IMG/VR virus record: IMGVR_UViG_3300045996_000554
Coordinates: 1-49,835 of that record
DNA from: a virus
DNA length: 49,835 nt
Direction: 5' to 3' (one strand)
Positions 16,289-23,728 of the stretch are shown piece by piece. The translations under genes were made by a program, and so were the position numbers. Position 1 is the first letter of the stretch. The number at the start of each line of letters is the position of its first letter. The notes beneath the pieces are model-generated. The model had not been told where the DNA came from and ran no database searches. It saw only the letters and a list, made by a program, of their open reading frames with translations.

Positions 16289-16471
16289 TTACGTGGTCTC
16301 CTTGTATTGATTGATGGCTCGGAACACAACAGCAGCTAATGTCAGTACGGCAGCTTCAGACAGGCCGTAATACGCCGGCGTCTGCAACGCATACAGAATG
16401 TCATCTGCTCCGTGCGCGCGCACGAAGTTCTGGGCGTCGAAATCGTTATCGTCAGTGTGAGAGAGTATCAT
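16289..16471 (-). CDS. Small protein, first gene of the accessory operon, 60 aa
   Basis: ATG at 16471 (MILSHTDDNDFDAQ) is taken as start; a GTG at 16498 is the alternative. The C-terminal half is hydrophobic (EAAVLTLAAVVFRAI) and may be a membrane or amphipathic helix. Function unknown. Confidence 0.5.
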   Translation of the reverse strand: MILSHTDDNDFDAQNFVRAHGADDILYALQTPAYYGLSEAAVLTLAAVVFRAINQYKETT

Positions 16472-16600
16472 CGTGCTACAAGGATGCCATAGGTCCACCT
16501 ATAGGTCAATAGAAAACTGACCCATGAGATATACGTCACGGTTAGTTGTGATTATCCTGCTATCCTGCTGATTCCACGTCGCTTACGCCCCGCCTAAGTC

Positions 16601-16668
16601 CTCGTAAACCACCTTTATAAACCCCAATTTATAAACCCTTTTACCAAAAACGACCTTATAAACCCCTT
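16601..16668. repeat. TTATAAACCC iterons, candidate replication origin
   Basis: Copies: TTTATAAACCCC at 16614, TTTATAAACCC at 16628 and CTTATAAACCCC at 16655, with degenerate copies CTCGTAAACC at 16601 and TTTTACCAAA near 16639. Starts are spaced about 13-14 bp, or a double step. Iterons of this type bind replication initiators in phages and plasmids; no initiator other than the RepA-type helicase gene is evident. Confidence 0.5.
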
Positions 16669-16729
16669 CAGGTGACCTCTAGATGTCCTCGTTTGGTCAC
16701 AGACTATCACCCTGACCCGAGGGACGCAA

Positions 16730-16741
16730 GTCTCCGGAGAC
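16730..16741. promoter_or_regulatory. Perfect 12-bp palindrome
   Basis: GTCTCCGGAGAC is a perfect palindrome in the early control region, just before TTGTTATAGTACT. It may be an operator. Confidence 0.35.
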
Positions 16742-17126
16742 GATTGTTATAGTACTCCCCACAAAAGATCCCGTCCCACCTACCATGACTGTATCCCCGC
16801 TTACACCCCTGCGCCATCCGACCTAATCCCCACCTATTACCCCACCATCAATAGGGCCATTGGACCCACCCTCCGTCCTCCCTTGGCGAAGCCAAAGGGA
16901 CAATACCACTGCCTCACCTGAATACTGACTGTGTATCGTGACTAGGGTCACTACGTTGATTCACTATAGGCATCCTATATAGGGGGTCCCCGTGACAACT
17001 TTCTTCATCGCCATGACATAAAGGTGAAACCCGTGTACGTGTAACTAACGTCCATCGGTCCAGAGAGCACGGTAGACGCGCTCACCACAGTCAAAACAAT
17101 CTACGTAGTACAAGGGAGACCGATCT

Positions 17127-17429
17127 ATGGACTTCATGATCGAGCAGTGTCTTTACCACCAGGGGAAAGACGAAGGGACGGACTACTGGTCCTTTTGGGT
17201 CCGTGTGTATGACGCCACGACGGGTATACATATGACCGCCGGTGGGTTCCGATACTGGCCGGTAAAGAACACGCTGTCGGAGCCGTCGAAGCTCAAGGAC
17301 GCAGCCAAGGCACGCTGGACCACCACGGTGAAGGTGGACACACGGCTGTACCAGGCGATCAGGCAGGAGTGTATGTTCAAGTTCAACAAGCCGGCGTACG
17401 AGGCGTGGAAGAACGGGGAGGCAGCCTGA
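17127..17429 (+). CDS. First early gene, unknown function, 100 aa
   Basis: ATG at 17127 follows GGGAGA. A soluble protein rich in aromatic residues (DYWSFWVRVYDATTGIHM), no recognised motif. It opens the plus-strand early operon, one base before the AAA+ ATPase gene, so the two are probably co-expressed. Confidence 0.7.
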   Translation: MDFMIEQCLYHQGKDEGTDYWSFWVRVYDATTGIHMTAGGFRYWPVKNTLSEPSKLKDAAKARWTTTVKVDTRLYQAIRQECMFKFNKPAYEAWKNGEAA

Positions 17430-17430
17430 C

Positions 17431-18381
17431 GTGTCTAACACTCTCTCCTCCATGTCCCACAAGGTTCTGGGACAGACAGACGCGGTAAAAGCCATCGTGC
17501 CTTATGTACGCATGTACGAAGCCGGGTTGAATCCGGAGAACCGTCCGGCTGGTGTGTTTATGTTACTCGGCCCCACGGGTACCGGTAAGACCCATACGGT
17601 GGAGGCACTGGCTGAGACCTTACACGGGTCCTGTAAACACGTCCTCCGTATCGACTGTGGCGAGTTCCAGATGGAGCACGAGGTGGCCAAGCTGATCGGT
17701 GCTCCTCCGGGGTACTTAGGTCATCGTGAGACCCACCCGATCCTGACACAGGCCCGACTGGCAGCGATTACGTCCCAGAACTGTAGTCTGTCCATCATCC
17801 TGTTCGATGAGATCGAGAAGGCCGCTGACAGCATGGTGCGGATACTGCTGGGTGTGTTGGATAAGGGGATTCTGCGACTGGGTGACAACAACATTGTTAG
17901 CTTCCAGAGGTCGTTGATTTTCTTTACCAGTAATACGGGAGCCACGGGCATACAGGCGGCGTTACGTGGCGGGATAGGGCTGACGAAGCCACAGTCGGCC
18001 AACGTGGACAGCGTGGTCATGTCTGCCGTACGGAAGCGGTACTCACCGGAGTTTCTCAACAGGGTGGACGCTGTGATCACTTATAAACCCCTGTCCGAAG
18101 ACACACTGAAACTGATCCTGGAACAGCAGTTGGACGAGCTACAGGAACATCTGGATCAGCGGCTGGGGGCCAGGTCGTTCAAGCTGCTGGTTACACCGAC
18201 GGGGAAGGAGTTTTTACTCCACAGCGGGACCAGTCAGGCGTACGGGGCCAGAGAACTGAAACGTGTCATCCACCGGTACGTGACCCAGCCGTTATCCGAG
18301 GCGTTGCTGGAGGGGAGGATCAGGGCCGGCGGGACGGTCAAGGTGGCGGCTGAAGGAAAGGTCATGGTGGCGGGACGATGA
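17431..18381 (+). CDS. ClpA/ClpB-type AAA+ ATPase (single module), 316 aa
   Basis: GTG at 17431 follows GGGGAGG; ATG at 17452 (MSHKVLGQTDAV) is possible. The protein matches the second AAA+ module of Clp/Hsp100 ATPases. Visible parts are a VLGQTDAV entry, Walker A GPTGTGKT (~44-51), Walker B ILFDEIEK (~122-129), sensor 1 FFTSNTGA, an arginine-finger region RYSPEFLNRVD and sensor 2 GARELKRVI. There is no N-domain and no second module, and no partner protease nearby. It may remodel replication or host proteins early in infection; the substrate is unknown. Confidence 0.88.
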   Translation: MSNTLSSMSHKVLGQTDAVKAIVPYVRMYEAGLNPENRPAGVFMLLGPTGTGKTHTVEALAETLHGSCKHVLRIDCGEFQMEHEVAKLIGAPPGYLGHRETHPILTQARLAAITSQNCSLSIILFDEIEKAADSMVRILLGVLDKGILRLGDNNIVSFQRSLIFFTSNTGATGIQAALRGGIGLTKPQSANVDSVVMSAVRKRYSPEFLNRVDAVITYKPLSEDTLKLILEQQLDELQEHLDQRLGARSFKLLVTPTGKEFLLHSGTSQAYGARELKRVIHRYVTQPLSEALLEGRIRAGGTVKVAAEGKVMVAGR

Positions 18382-18608
18382 CTACACGTAAGAAGTCCGA
18401 CCGTGACCGTATCTGGGGCCAAGGCTACACACACGACAAAGACCTGTGTGCTGTATGTGGCGCGGTACATCGGGTACATGACGGTATGTGTCCGCGGTGT
18501 TGGGTAGAGGAGCCACAGGTACGTTTGGTGGTGGTCAGGAGGCCCGTGGCGGCGTCGGATGGGGAAAAAGGTACTGAGAGGTCAGGGGAGGTGGAGCGAT
18601 GCGCCTGA
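18378..18608 (+). CDS. Small zinc-ribbon protein, 76 aa
   Basis: ATGA overlap with the ATPase gene. CAVCG and CPRC, 14 residues apart, form a likely zinc ribbon in a basic context; the C-terminal third is low-complexity. Possible nucleic-acid-binding or adaptor role; not recognised. Confidence 0.65.
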   Translation: MTTRKKSDRDRIWGQGYTHDKDLCAVCGAVHRVHDGMCPRCWVEEPQVRLVVVRRPVAASDGEKGTERSGEVERCA

Positions 18609-18715
18609 CAGCGTTTCTACAGGGTATGTGTGTCGGGGCTGTTATGGCCGTGGTGGTGCACCTGTGGGTGTGTCATAGGCCGGTGGTGAAGGTCGTTGGG
18701 GGGTTGTGGGTATGA
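18599..18715 (+). CDS. Single-span membrane micro-protein, 38 aa
   Basis: ATG at 18599 follows GGGGAGG with 8-nt spacing inside the end of the zinc-ribbon gene. A hydrophobic span (GMCVGAVMAVVVHLWVC) is followed by a basic segment. The stop overlaps the next ATG (ATGA). Function unknown. Confidence 0.5.
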   Translation: MRLTAFLQGMCVGAVMAVVVHLWVCHRPVVKVVGGLWV

Positions 18716-19077
18716 TCTCCTTCAGCGTCGGAGACTTCTCCGTCATCGACCCGAAGCCACACAACAAAGTCCAGCACCCTATCGTACGTTTCGCTGTCAC
18801 GATCTCGATGGATGGGGTCCCGTGGTGGACCTCTAAAGGGTGGCGGATATTCAATGACCGGACGGTTAGGCCGCCGTCTAATGGTCGGTTCGGCAAGATC
18901 GTCAGCTTCCACGAATGTCATCCGGAGTTTCTGGCTCTGGTCAAGTCACTAGTGCTGAAGATCTCAGGCGTGGAACGAGAGCTTGGGCCACCAGAGGGGA
19001 CGGTGGTGGATACAACGAAGAACCGGCTGATTGAAGGTTCGGCTGCGATGTCAGAGGACGAATATGGCAAAGCGTAG
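18712..19077 (+). CDS. Unknown early protein, 121 aa
   Basis: ATG at 18712 follows GGGGGG; GTG at 18706 is less likely. Soluble, mixed alpha/beta by eye (MISFSVGDFSVIDP), no known motif. Its end overlaps the start of the TerS candidate by 14 nt. Confidence 0.65.
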   Translation: MISFSVGDFSVIDPKPHNKVQHPIVRFAVTISMDGVPWWTSKGWRIFNDRTVRPPSNGRFGKIVSFHECHPEFLALVKSLVLKISGVERELGPPEGTVVDTTKNRLIEGSAAMSEDEYGKA

Positions 19078-19507
19078 ACAAAGGCTGACCGGTGGAGAAA
19101 CAGTATACGAAGCCCAAGCTAAGCAACTGGTCACGCTGATCGACTCAGGAGTTCCACAAGCCGAAGCAGAACAACAGGTGGGGGTGACGCTCAACTACTT
19201 ACGTGGTCGTGGTGTCCTGCCTAAGGCTGTCAGAGGCTTGTTGGAACGCATGGAAGAGGCCCAGATGGTGGACAGGGCGAATCAGGAGGCGTTGGGGAGG
19301 GCCAGACTCGTTGAGTTGGCCGTACAGGACGAGGATTTGAAGGTGTCCCTGGGGGCGGCGAAGGAGCTGGCCGGTACCGCCGGCCCGAAGGTACAGAACA
19401 ACACCCAGGTCAACATCGGCCAGTTGACCCCGGAGGTGATGAAGGCCCTGATGAGTCTGGGGCTGGCCAAGACAGAGGTAAAGGAGATCACGGATGGAAA
19501 AGACTAA
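19064..19507 (+). CDS. HTH-type DNA-binding protein, terminase small subunit candidate, 147 aa
   Basis: ATG at 19064 follows AGAGGA. The N-terminal half has a helix-turn-helix-like segment (LVTLIDSGVPQAEAEQQVGV). A long helical middle follows, and the tail reads AAKELAGTAGPKVQNNTQ then NIGQLTPEVMKALMSLG, a pattern I associate with TerS and related phage DNA-binding proteins. TerS would select packaging DNA for TerL. Its position in the early operon, far from terL, is unusual. A phage transcription regulator is the alternative. Confidence 0.5.
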   Translation: MAKRRQRLTGGETVYEAQAKQLVTLIDSGVPQAEAEQQVGVTLNYLRGRGVLPKAVRGLLERMEEAQMVDRANQEALGRARLVELAVQDEDLKVSLGAAKELAGTAGPKVQNNTQVNIGQLTPEVMKALMSLGLAKTEVKEITDGKD

Positions 19508-19715
19508 AGATGTACAGGACGCCAACCCGGTCGAAGTAGACATGCTGTTCGTCATCATCGGGTGTCTGGTCAAACGGCTGGGCGGAACGGTCCACATCGG
19601 CATTGACGAGATCGAGAAACTGAACGGCGGCTTCGTCACCGACGCCAACGAACTGGGTGTGTTTATCACGATGGTGGACGAGATGCCGGAAGGGGCCAAG
19701 GTCCTGGTCCAATGA
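19494..19715 (+). CDS. Unknown small protein, 73 aa
   Basis: ATG at 19494 follows AAAGGAG within the previous gene. Acidic; alternating hydrophobics (VDMLFVIIGCLVKRLGGTVH) suggest a small alpha/beta fold. It overlaps both neighbours. Function unknown. Confidence 0.6.
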   Translation: MEKTKDVQDANPVEVDMLFVIIGCLVKRLGGTVHIGIDEIEKLNGGFVTDANELGVFITMVDEMPEGAKVLVQ

Positions 19716-20497
19716 TCAACTGGGAAACCATCGCGGGGATGTTGGTCTCGTCCAACCTCACCGAATGGGACCGGGAGGCCGTGGCGACATCCATCGAGAA
19801 AGCCGTGACTACGTGGGTAGAGCCGGACATGGAGACCTACACGGTGGTGGCGGTAGAGCTTGATGCCACGGAATGGTTCCCGGCCAAGATCGACCTGGTG
19901 CTGAAGGATAAACGCCTTCGTGCTGTGGACTGGAAGACCAAAAAGGCCGGGTCACTGGACGAGGTCTGGCAGATGAGGGAGACACGTTCGCCGCAAAGGA
20001 AGCTGTACGCGGCGGCTTTGGCTACCAAGTACGGCCCTGACATCTTTCCTGTGGCCTATGAGGTACGTGGGATACGGCTGGACGAACATAAGCCGGCGAC
20101 GAAAACGCTGGTGTCGGATATTCCAGCCGACGAGGCGGAAGAAGCTGTCCGTCACATCAAAGACAAGTCAGCGTTAAGAGATCTTCTCATCGAACGCGGA
20201 GCCTATCCGTGGATTCGTGTTGAGGATTCCTGCCGACGATACGGCCCGCAGTATCCCTGTCCTGGAGAAAGGTTCTGCTGGGGCGGGCAGACGGTACCGC
20301 CAACGGATCTGGCGGCAGTGTCAGACACGTTGTCCCATTCATCGGCCAAAGACTTCATGCATTGCCCGGAGTACTACCGGCTGCGTAAGTCGGTACCTAA
20401 CCTCAATGACCGGGACGACGACCAGGCGGGGCCGGGTAAAGTATTCCATGAAGTAATGGAACGCATTTACCTCGATATTCAGGGAATAAACACGTAA
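19712..20497 (+). CDS. PD-(D/E)XK nuclease of the RecB/Cas4 type, with an odd C-terminal half-domain, 261 aa
   Basis: The catalytic core is near residues 58-100: AKIDLVL for the Asp, RAVDWKTKK for the D-x-K motif, then QRKLYAAAL. Three cysteines follow (DSCRRYGPQYPCPGERFCW), as in the Fe-S cluster of Cas4/AddB-type nucleases. The last ~50 residues (SHSSAKDFMHCPEYYRLRK, then GKVFHEVMERIYL) look like the N-terminal part of another copy of the family, so the order is permuted or a second domain is cut short. Likely a DNA-end-processing exonuclease acting with the Sak4-like protein. Confidence 0.75.
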   Translation: MINWETIAGMLVSSNLTEWDREAVATSIEKAVTTWVEPDMETYTVVAVELDATEWFPAKIDLVLKDKRLRAVDWKTKKAGSLDEVWQMRETRSPQRKLYAAALATKYGPDIFPVAYEVRGIRLDEHKPATKTLVSDIPADEAEEAVRHIKDKSALRDLLIERGAYPWIRVEDSCRRYGPQYPCPGERFCWGGQTVPPTDLAAVSDTLSHSSAKDFMHCPEYYRLRKSVPNLNDRDDDQAGPGKVFHEVMERIYLDIQGINT

Positions 20498-20501
20498 AGG
20501 T

Positions 20502-20527
20502 CGTACCTATAACCACTGTTAGGTACG
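20502..20527. other. 8-bp stem-loop in the 20498-20555 gap
   Basis: CGTACCTA and TAGGTACG form a perfect stem with a 10-nt loop. No T-run follows, so it is probably not a terminator; mRNA processing or an operator are possible. Confidence 0.35.
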
Positions 20528-20555
20528 TCTGTAAGAGTAAGAAGAAAGGAGACTT

Positions 20556-20837
20556 ATGACAGATACACAAACGACACTGGTGCTGGCAGACGCGGCAACG
20601 TTGGTATTGCCGACCAAAGAAGACTTTGAGGACACAATTGGTCATGTGTTCCTGGGCCGACTTGCATTTGATGATGACGACGTTTTGTTCCTCACCACGT
20701 TACCGGAAACTGATGTCCAGTTCGTGGTCCTGCATCCGGTGAGTTGTTCTGGTATGTGTTTTGAGTACCAGGACCTGGACACGACCCACTACCGCCCCAT
20801 CAGCGACATCGTCTACAACGTCACGGTGGCCGGCTGA
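20556..20837 (+). CDS. Unknown protein, 93 aa
   Basis: ATG at 20556 follows AAGGAG. Acidic, beta-rich by eye (AFDDDDVLFLTTLP). Its stop overlaps the start of the Sak4-like gene (TGATG), so the two are coupled. Not recognised. Confidence 0.65.
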   Translation: MTDTQTTLVLADAATLVLPTKEDFEDTIGHVFLGRLAFDDDDVLFLTTLPETDVQFVVLHPVSCSGMCFEYQDLDTTHYRPISDIVYNVTVAG

Positions 20838-21712
20838 TGGCGTTAAAAGACATGGTGGCTAAGAAGAAAGCCACGGTGGAGAGGGCCAAGCCTCAGCCGT
20901 ACTCACTGGCTGACGAGACAGCTTCCCCGCCCAAAGCTGCCCTGTACTCCCACACCGGACAGGGTAAGACGTTCATGATCAACGGTATGGTACAGAACGG
21001 GGAGCGGGTCTGTGTCATGTCGTCGGACTTCGGCACCAACGGTCTGGCGTCGGTGAAGAACGAGTTAAAGCGGATAGGAAAAACGGATCTTCTGGGTAAT
21101 ATCCGCGGCATCGACCTCAACGACTACGAGGATATCGAGACGTTCTGGCTCAACCCGCTGGAGTTCATGCCGGATTTGGTGGACTTTCGTCCGACGGTGA
21201 TGTGCTGGGACGGCTTCAGCAGCTTTAACGTGGACATCGTGGACGAGTATGTGCTGAAACATGCGCCGGGGGCTGAGAACGCTGGGGAGCTACGGTACAG
21301 CGGGTTGACGCATACGCAGCAGGACTGGGCCGGGACCAAGCGGGGTACGGTACGGACGCTGCGTAAATTCCTAGGCTGTCAGATCCCAGGTGTCCCTCCG
21401 ATGGCCAAATACCTGACCTGTCTCGAAGCGGCCAAGGCTGATCTGGACCAGCTTACAGGTAAGCCGCAGAAGCATCCGCTGATTCAGGGGTCGGCACGGG
21501 GACTGTTCGGGCCGGCGTTTGACATCATCCTCCAGGCGTACTCGGAGGAGAAAGACGGTGGAGTAAGTTACTTCTACCGTTGCAGTGGTGACGAGAAGTA
21601 CCTGGTCAAATCCCGTGGCTATCCTCTGAAGCCCGTCGAGGCCGCCGATCCTGTCAGGATCTGGAAGATCATCCGTGAAACCGGTGGTGGTTTCGCTGAG
21701 CCTTTGAAGTAA
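20837..21712 (+). CDS. Sak4-like recombinase ATPase (RecA-fold), 291 aa
   Basis: Walker A SHTGQGKT lies near residues 39-46 and a Walker B-like VMCWDGF near 121-127, in a RecA-type core of the length usual for phage AAA_24/Sak4 proteins. These act as single-strand annealing recombinases and work with an ssDNA-binding protein. The next gene is a good candidate partner, and the PD-(D/E)XK nuclease is just upstream, so the three form a plausible recombination module. Confidence 0.75.
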   Translation: MALKDMVAKKKATVERAKPQPYSLADETASPPKAALYSHTGQGKTFMINGMVQNGERVCVMSSDFGTNGLASVKNELKRIGKTDLLGNIRGIDLNDYEDIETFWLNPLEFMPDLVDFRPTVMCWDGFSSFNVDIVDEYVLKHAPGAENAGELRYSGLTHTQQDWAGTKRGTVRTLRKFLGCQIPGVPPMAKYLTCLEAAKADLDQLTGKPQKHPLIQGSARGLFGPAFDIILQAYSEEKDGGVSYFYRCSGDEKYLVKSRGYPLKPVEAADPVRIWKIIRETGGGFAEPLK

Positions 21713-21730
21713 CCCGTTACCCAAGACATC

Positions 21731-21764
21731 CACACGTACGACCTTACGGCCCGACGTGTGTTTT
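21731..21764 (+). terminator. Candidate terminator or attenuator after the Sak4-like gene
   Basis: CACACGT and ACGTGTG form a perfect 7-bp stem (16-nt loop), followed by TTTT. The T-run is short and the loop long, so termination may be partial. Confidence 0.45.
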
Positions 21765-21795
21765 AACAACCAACAACAAAAAGGAGACCAACAAT

Positions 21796-22425
21796 ATGGC
21801 ACTACCAACAGCGAAAATCCAGGAAATGCCCGACCTGATCTGTGTCGGGGCGATCAGTGAAGTGGCCGCAGTGAAGGAGCCGGCAGAGGGCAAGGAGTAT
21901 CACACGATCACGATTGATATCGAGGCGGGGGCCGGCGGACGTGACAGCAAGTACGTCCTGTGTTTTCAGCCGAAGTGGTTCGATGCGTCGTTCGATGACG
22001 CGGCGTTGCAGGAGATGGCGGAGACGGACGCAGCAGCCAACCGTCAGTACGGCCCGAACTGGATGTACGGTCGGACGGTCAGTCACCAGTCCGGTCGGGC
22101 GACGTTACAGGTTCTGGCTGGTTGTACCGAAGTCAACGCCAAGGAAGAAGACGCCAACGGGTTCGCCAAGCTGTCGGCGGCGTTTGCAGCTGTCGACGGA
22201 ACGATGGACGGACAGACTGTCCAGGAGATCCTGCGGGACTTCTTGTTGGGCAAAGAGGTCGGCTACGTCCTGAAGCAGCGCAAGGACAAGACCGAGGACG
22301 GTACCAAGGTCCTGACCGATCAGTACCAGGTCAGCAGCTTCTTCATCCCGACGGTGAAGGGCATGGAGTACTGGACGAGAACCAAGGGCCGTACGCCCCG
22401 CATCGTCACCTGGAACGAGGAGTAG
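21796..22425 (+). CDS. Probable ssDNA-binding-type protein, 209 aa
   Basis: ATG at 21796 follows AAGGAG. The sequence has beta-strand blocks around residues 12-55 and 95-110 and an acidic C-terminus ending NEE, compatible with an OB-fold SSB-like protein. I cannot assign a family by motif. The inference rests on its place after the Sak4-like ATPase, its own strong ribosome site and a strong terminator behind it, as for an abundant binding protein. Confidence 0.5.
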   Translation: MALPTAKIQEMPDLICVGAISEVAAVKEPAEGKEYHTITIDIEAGAGGRDSKYVLCFQPKWFDASFDDAALQEMAETDAAANRQYGPNWMYGRTVSHQSGRATLQVLAGCTEVNAKEEDANGFAKLSAAFAAVDGTMDGQTVQEILRDFLLGKEVGYVLKQRKDKTEDGTKVLTDQYQVSSFFIPTVKGMEYWTRTKGRTPRIVTWNEE

Positions 22426-22433
22426 GACCAACC

Positions 22434-22461
22434 GGGGAGGTGTAACAGCCTCCCCCTTTTT
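22434..22461 (+). terminator. Strong intrinsic terminator
   Basis: GGGGAGG, loop TGTAACAG, CCTCCCC, then C and TTTTT. Perfect 7-bp GC stem, 9 nt after the stop of the 21796 gene. Confidence 0.9.
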
Positions 22462-22473
22462 AAGGAGACTGCA

Positions 22474-22644
22474 ATGGCAACCTACAAACTACTCGTGATG
22501 ATCAAGAAAGAACTGGAAGTGACCGTTGATGACGCGGCTACTTACCGTGAAGCGGAACAGACGGCCCTGGTCGAATGCCTGACCCACGGGGAGATCGTGG
22601 ATTTCTCGATTGAGGACGTGACGGATGTACCGGAGGCCGCTTGA
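22474..22644 (+). CDS. Small acidic protein, 56 aa
   Basis: ATG at 22474 follows AAGGAG. MATYKLLVMIKKELEVTVDD suggests a small alpha/beta fold; acidic C-terminus. Function unknown. Lies directly after a terminator, so it needs readthrough or a promoter I do not see. Confidence 0.6.
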   Translation: MATYKLLVMIKKELEVTVDDAATYREAEQTALVECLTHGEIVDFSIEDVTDVPEAA

Positions 22645-22787
22645 CACAGCAACAAAAGGATCAAATCGTCAACGATGCTTCTGCTGTCTATTGTGATATG
22701 AACGGCGACTTACAAGACAGATTTAAAAAACTCGCTGACATCGTATGGTCGCTGGCATTGTCGTTACCCGTGGAGGACAACCAGTGA
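22641..22787 (+). CDS. Small protein with TTG start, 48 aa
   Basis: TTG at 22641 overlaps the preceding stop (TTGA) and has GGAGG just upstream; its stop overlaps the next GTG (GTGA). Predicted helical (RFKKLADIVWSLALSLPV). The double coupling is the main support. Confidence 0.45.
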   Translation: MTQQQKDQIVNDASAVYCDMNGDLQDRFKKLADIVWSLALSLPVEDNQ

Positions 22788-23338
22788 CCCGCCCCGACCA
22801 CTGTCGTACCTGTCCACTCAAGTCCACCGGCCACGTTCCGGACGCCAACCCACCCAACGCCGTGGCAGCGTTTGTGTTCCGGCATGTCCATCGGGACGAT
22901 CTGATCTACGGTGAGCCGATGACCTCCAAGGGGGGACGGTACTGGGAACGGACGTTCCTTCACCCTCTGGGGATGACGAGACAGAACGTGATCCTGTCCT
23001 CAGTGCTGAGATGTTTCCCTCCCGGCGGGGAGACACCTACGGGTCCAACCTATGACGCAGCTTGTCGCCACTGCCGGCACTACGACGGGGCGATAGAGGC
23101 GTTCCAGCCGACCGTGTGGGGGATCACGATTAACCCGGCGGTGTTGCTGAAGACACCGAATCAGGAGACGTTTATACAACGGGAGATGGAGAGGGTGGCT
23201 CAGTTCGTACAGGAGGGGGAACGCCCTGTCCTGTTGTGTGGCGAAGAAGCCCGACGCAAGTACGCCCCGTGGATTGACGGTAGCCAAAAGCGTTATCGCG
23301 GTTACTGGTGGTGGGACGACACAAGGAAGGTAGCATGA
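22784..23338 (+). CDS. Uracil-DNA-glycosylase-superfamily-like protein, 184 aa
   Basis: GTG at 22784 follows GGAGG and overlaps the previous stop; ATG at 22745 is less likely. The order of motifs resembles family 4/5 UDGs: CRTCPL near the start, GEPMTSKGGRYWERTFLHPLG, SSVLRCFPPGGETP, C..C in YDAACRHCRHY, TINPAV and RPVLLCGEEARRKY. The first motif lacks the usual GEAPG active-site form, so activity is doubtful. It might repair uracil in phage DNA or have been recruited for another nucleic-acid role. Confidence 0.55.
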   Translation: MTRPDHCRTCPLKSTGHVPDANPPNAVAAFVFRHVHRDDLIYGEPMTSKGGRYWERTFLHPLGMTRQNVILSSVLRCFPPGGETPTGPTYDAACRHCRHYDGAIEAFQPTVWGITINPAVLLKTPNQETFIQREMERVAQFVQEGERPVLLCGEEARRKYAPWIDGSQKRYRGYWWWDDTRKVA

Positions 23339-23538
23339 CCCACACCCATAACACCTACCCAGGGCCGTGTTGTAACCGTCATGGTAACGGTGGTGACATG
23401 GAAGCCACCGAGCCGCGGCGTAAAGGCGACTGTCTGGTCAAGGAACCGCAACTGGTGGACGGGACGCTGGTCATCGTCCCGAGGATCTATTGCCGGGAGT
23501 GCTGCCCGGTGTGTAAAGGAGCTACCCATGCCACGTAA
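23335..23538 (+). CDS. Cys-rich small protein, 67 aa
   Basis: ATGA overlap with the UDG-like gene. CC near residue 12 and CRECCPVC near the C-terminus suggest zinc binding. Function unknown. Confidence 0.55.
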   Translation: MTHTHNTYPGPCCNRHGNGGDMEATEPRRKGDCLVKEPQLVDGTLVIVPRIYCRECCPVCKGATHAT

Positions 23539-23728
23539 CACGAACGACTACTGGGACCTCCAGTGGCACAGGATGATTATGGACGGTCGTGTCGGGACAC
23601 CGGAGCCGTACAGACGTTCCTCGTCGGCCATAGCCCACCTGGACGAAGCCGAGAAGGGCAAGAACCGGATGACGCTGACGGGGAAGCCGGGGACGAACGG
23701 TGGACATACCAAGGTGGTGGTGAGGTGA
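23528..23728 (+). CDS. Small basic protein, 66 aa
   Basis: ATG at 23528 follows AAAGGAG inside the previous gene. Basic, Gly/Thr-rich C-terminus (MTLTGKPGTNGGHTKVVV). Not recognised. Confidence 0.5.
   Translation: MPRNTNDYWDLQWHRMIMDGRVGTPEPYRRSSSAIAHLDEAEKGKNRMTLTGKPGTNGGHTKVVVR

Larger units (their letters stand above)
16472..17126. promoter_or_regulatory. Gene-free region between divergent operons, candidate origin and early control
   Basis: No supported gene. It separates the minus-strand accessory operon from the plus-strand early operon. It contains the TTATAAACCC repeats at 16601-16668, a perfect palindrome at 16730-16741 and a hairpin with a GAA loop near 16879-16902 (CCCTTGGC/GCCAAAGGG). 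A weak promoter-like pair follows (TTGATT 16956, TATATA 16976, only 14 bp apart). Confidence 0.5.

Noticed and set aside
16961-16970. TCACTATAGG, identical to part of the T7 promoter core
   Set aside because: Only ten bases match, the upstream recognition part is absent and no single-subunit RNA polymerase gene is present in the genome.
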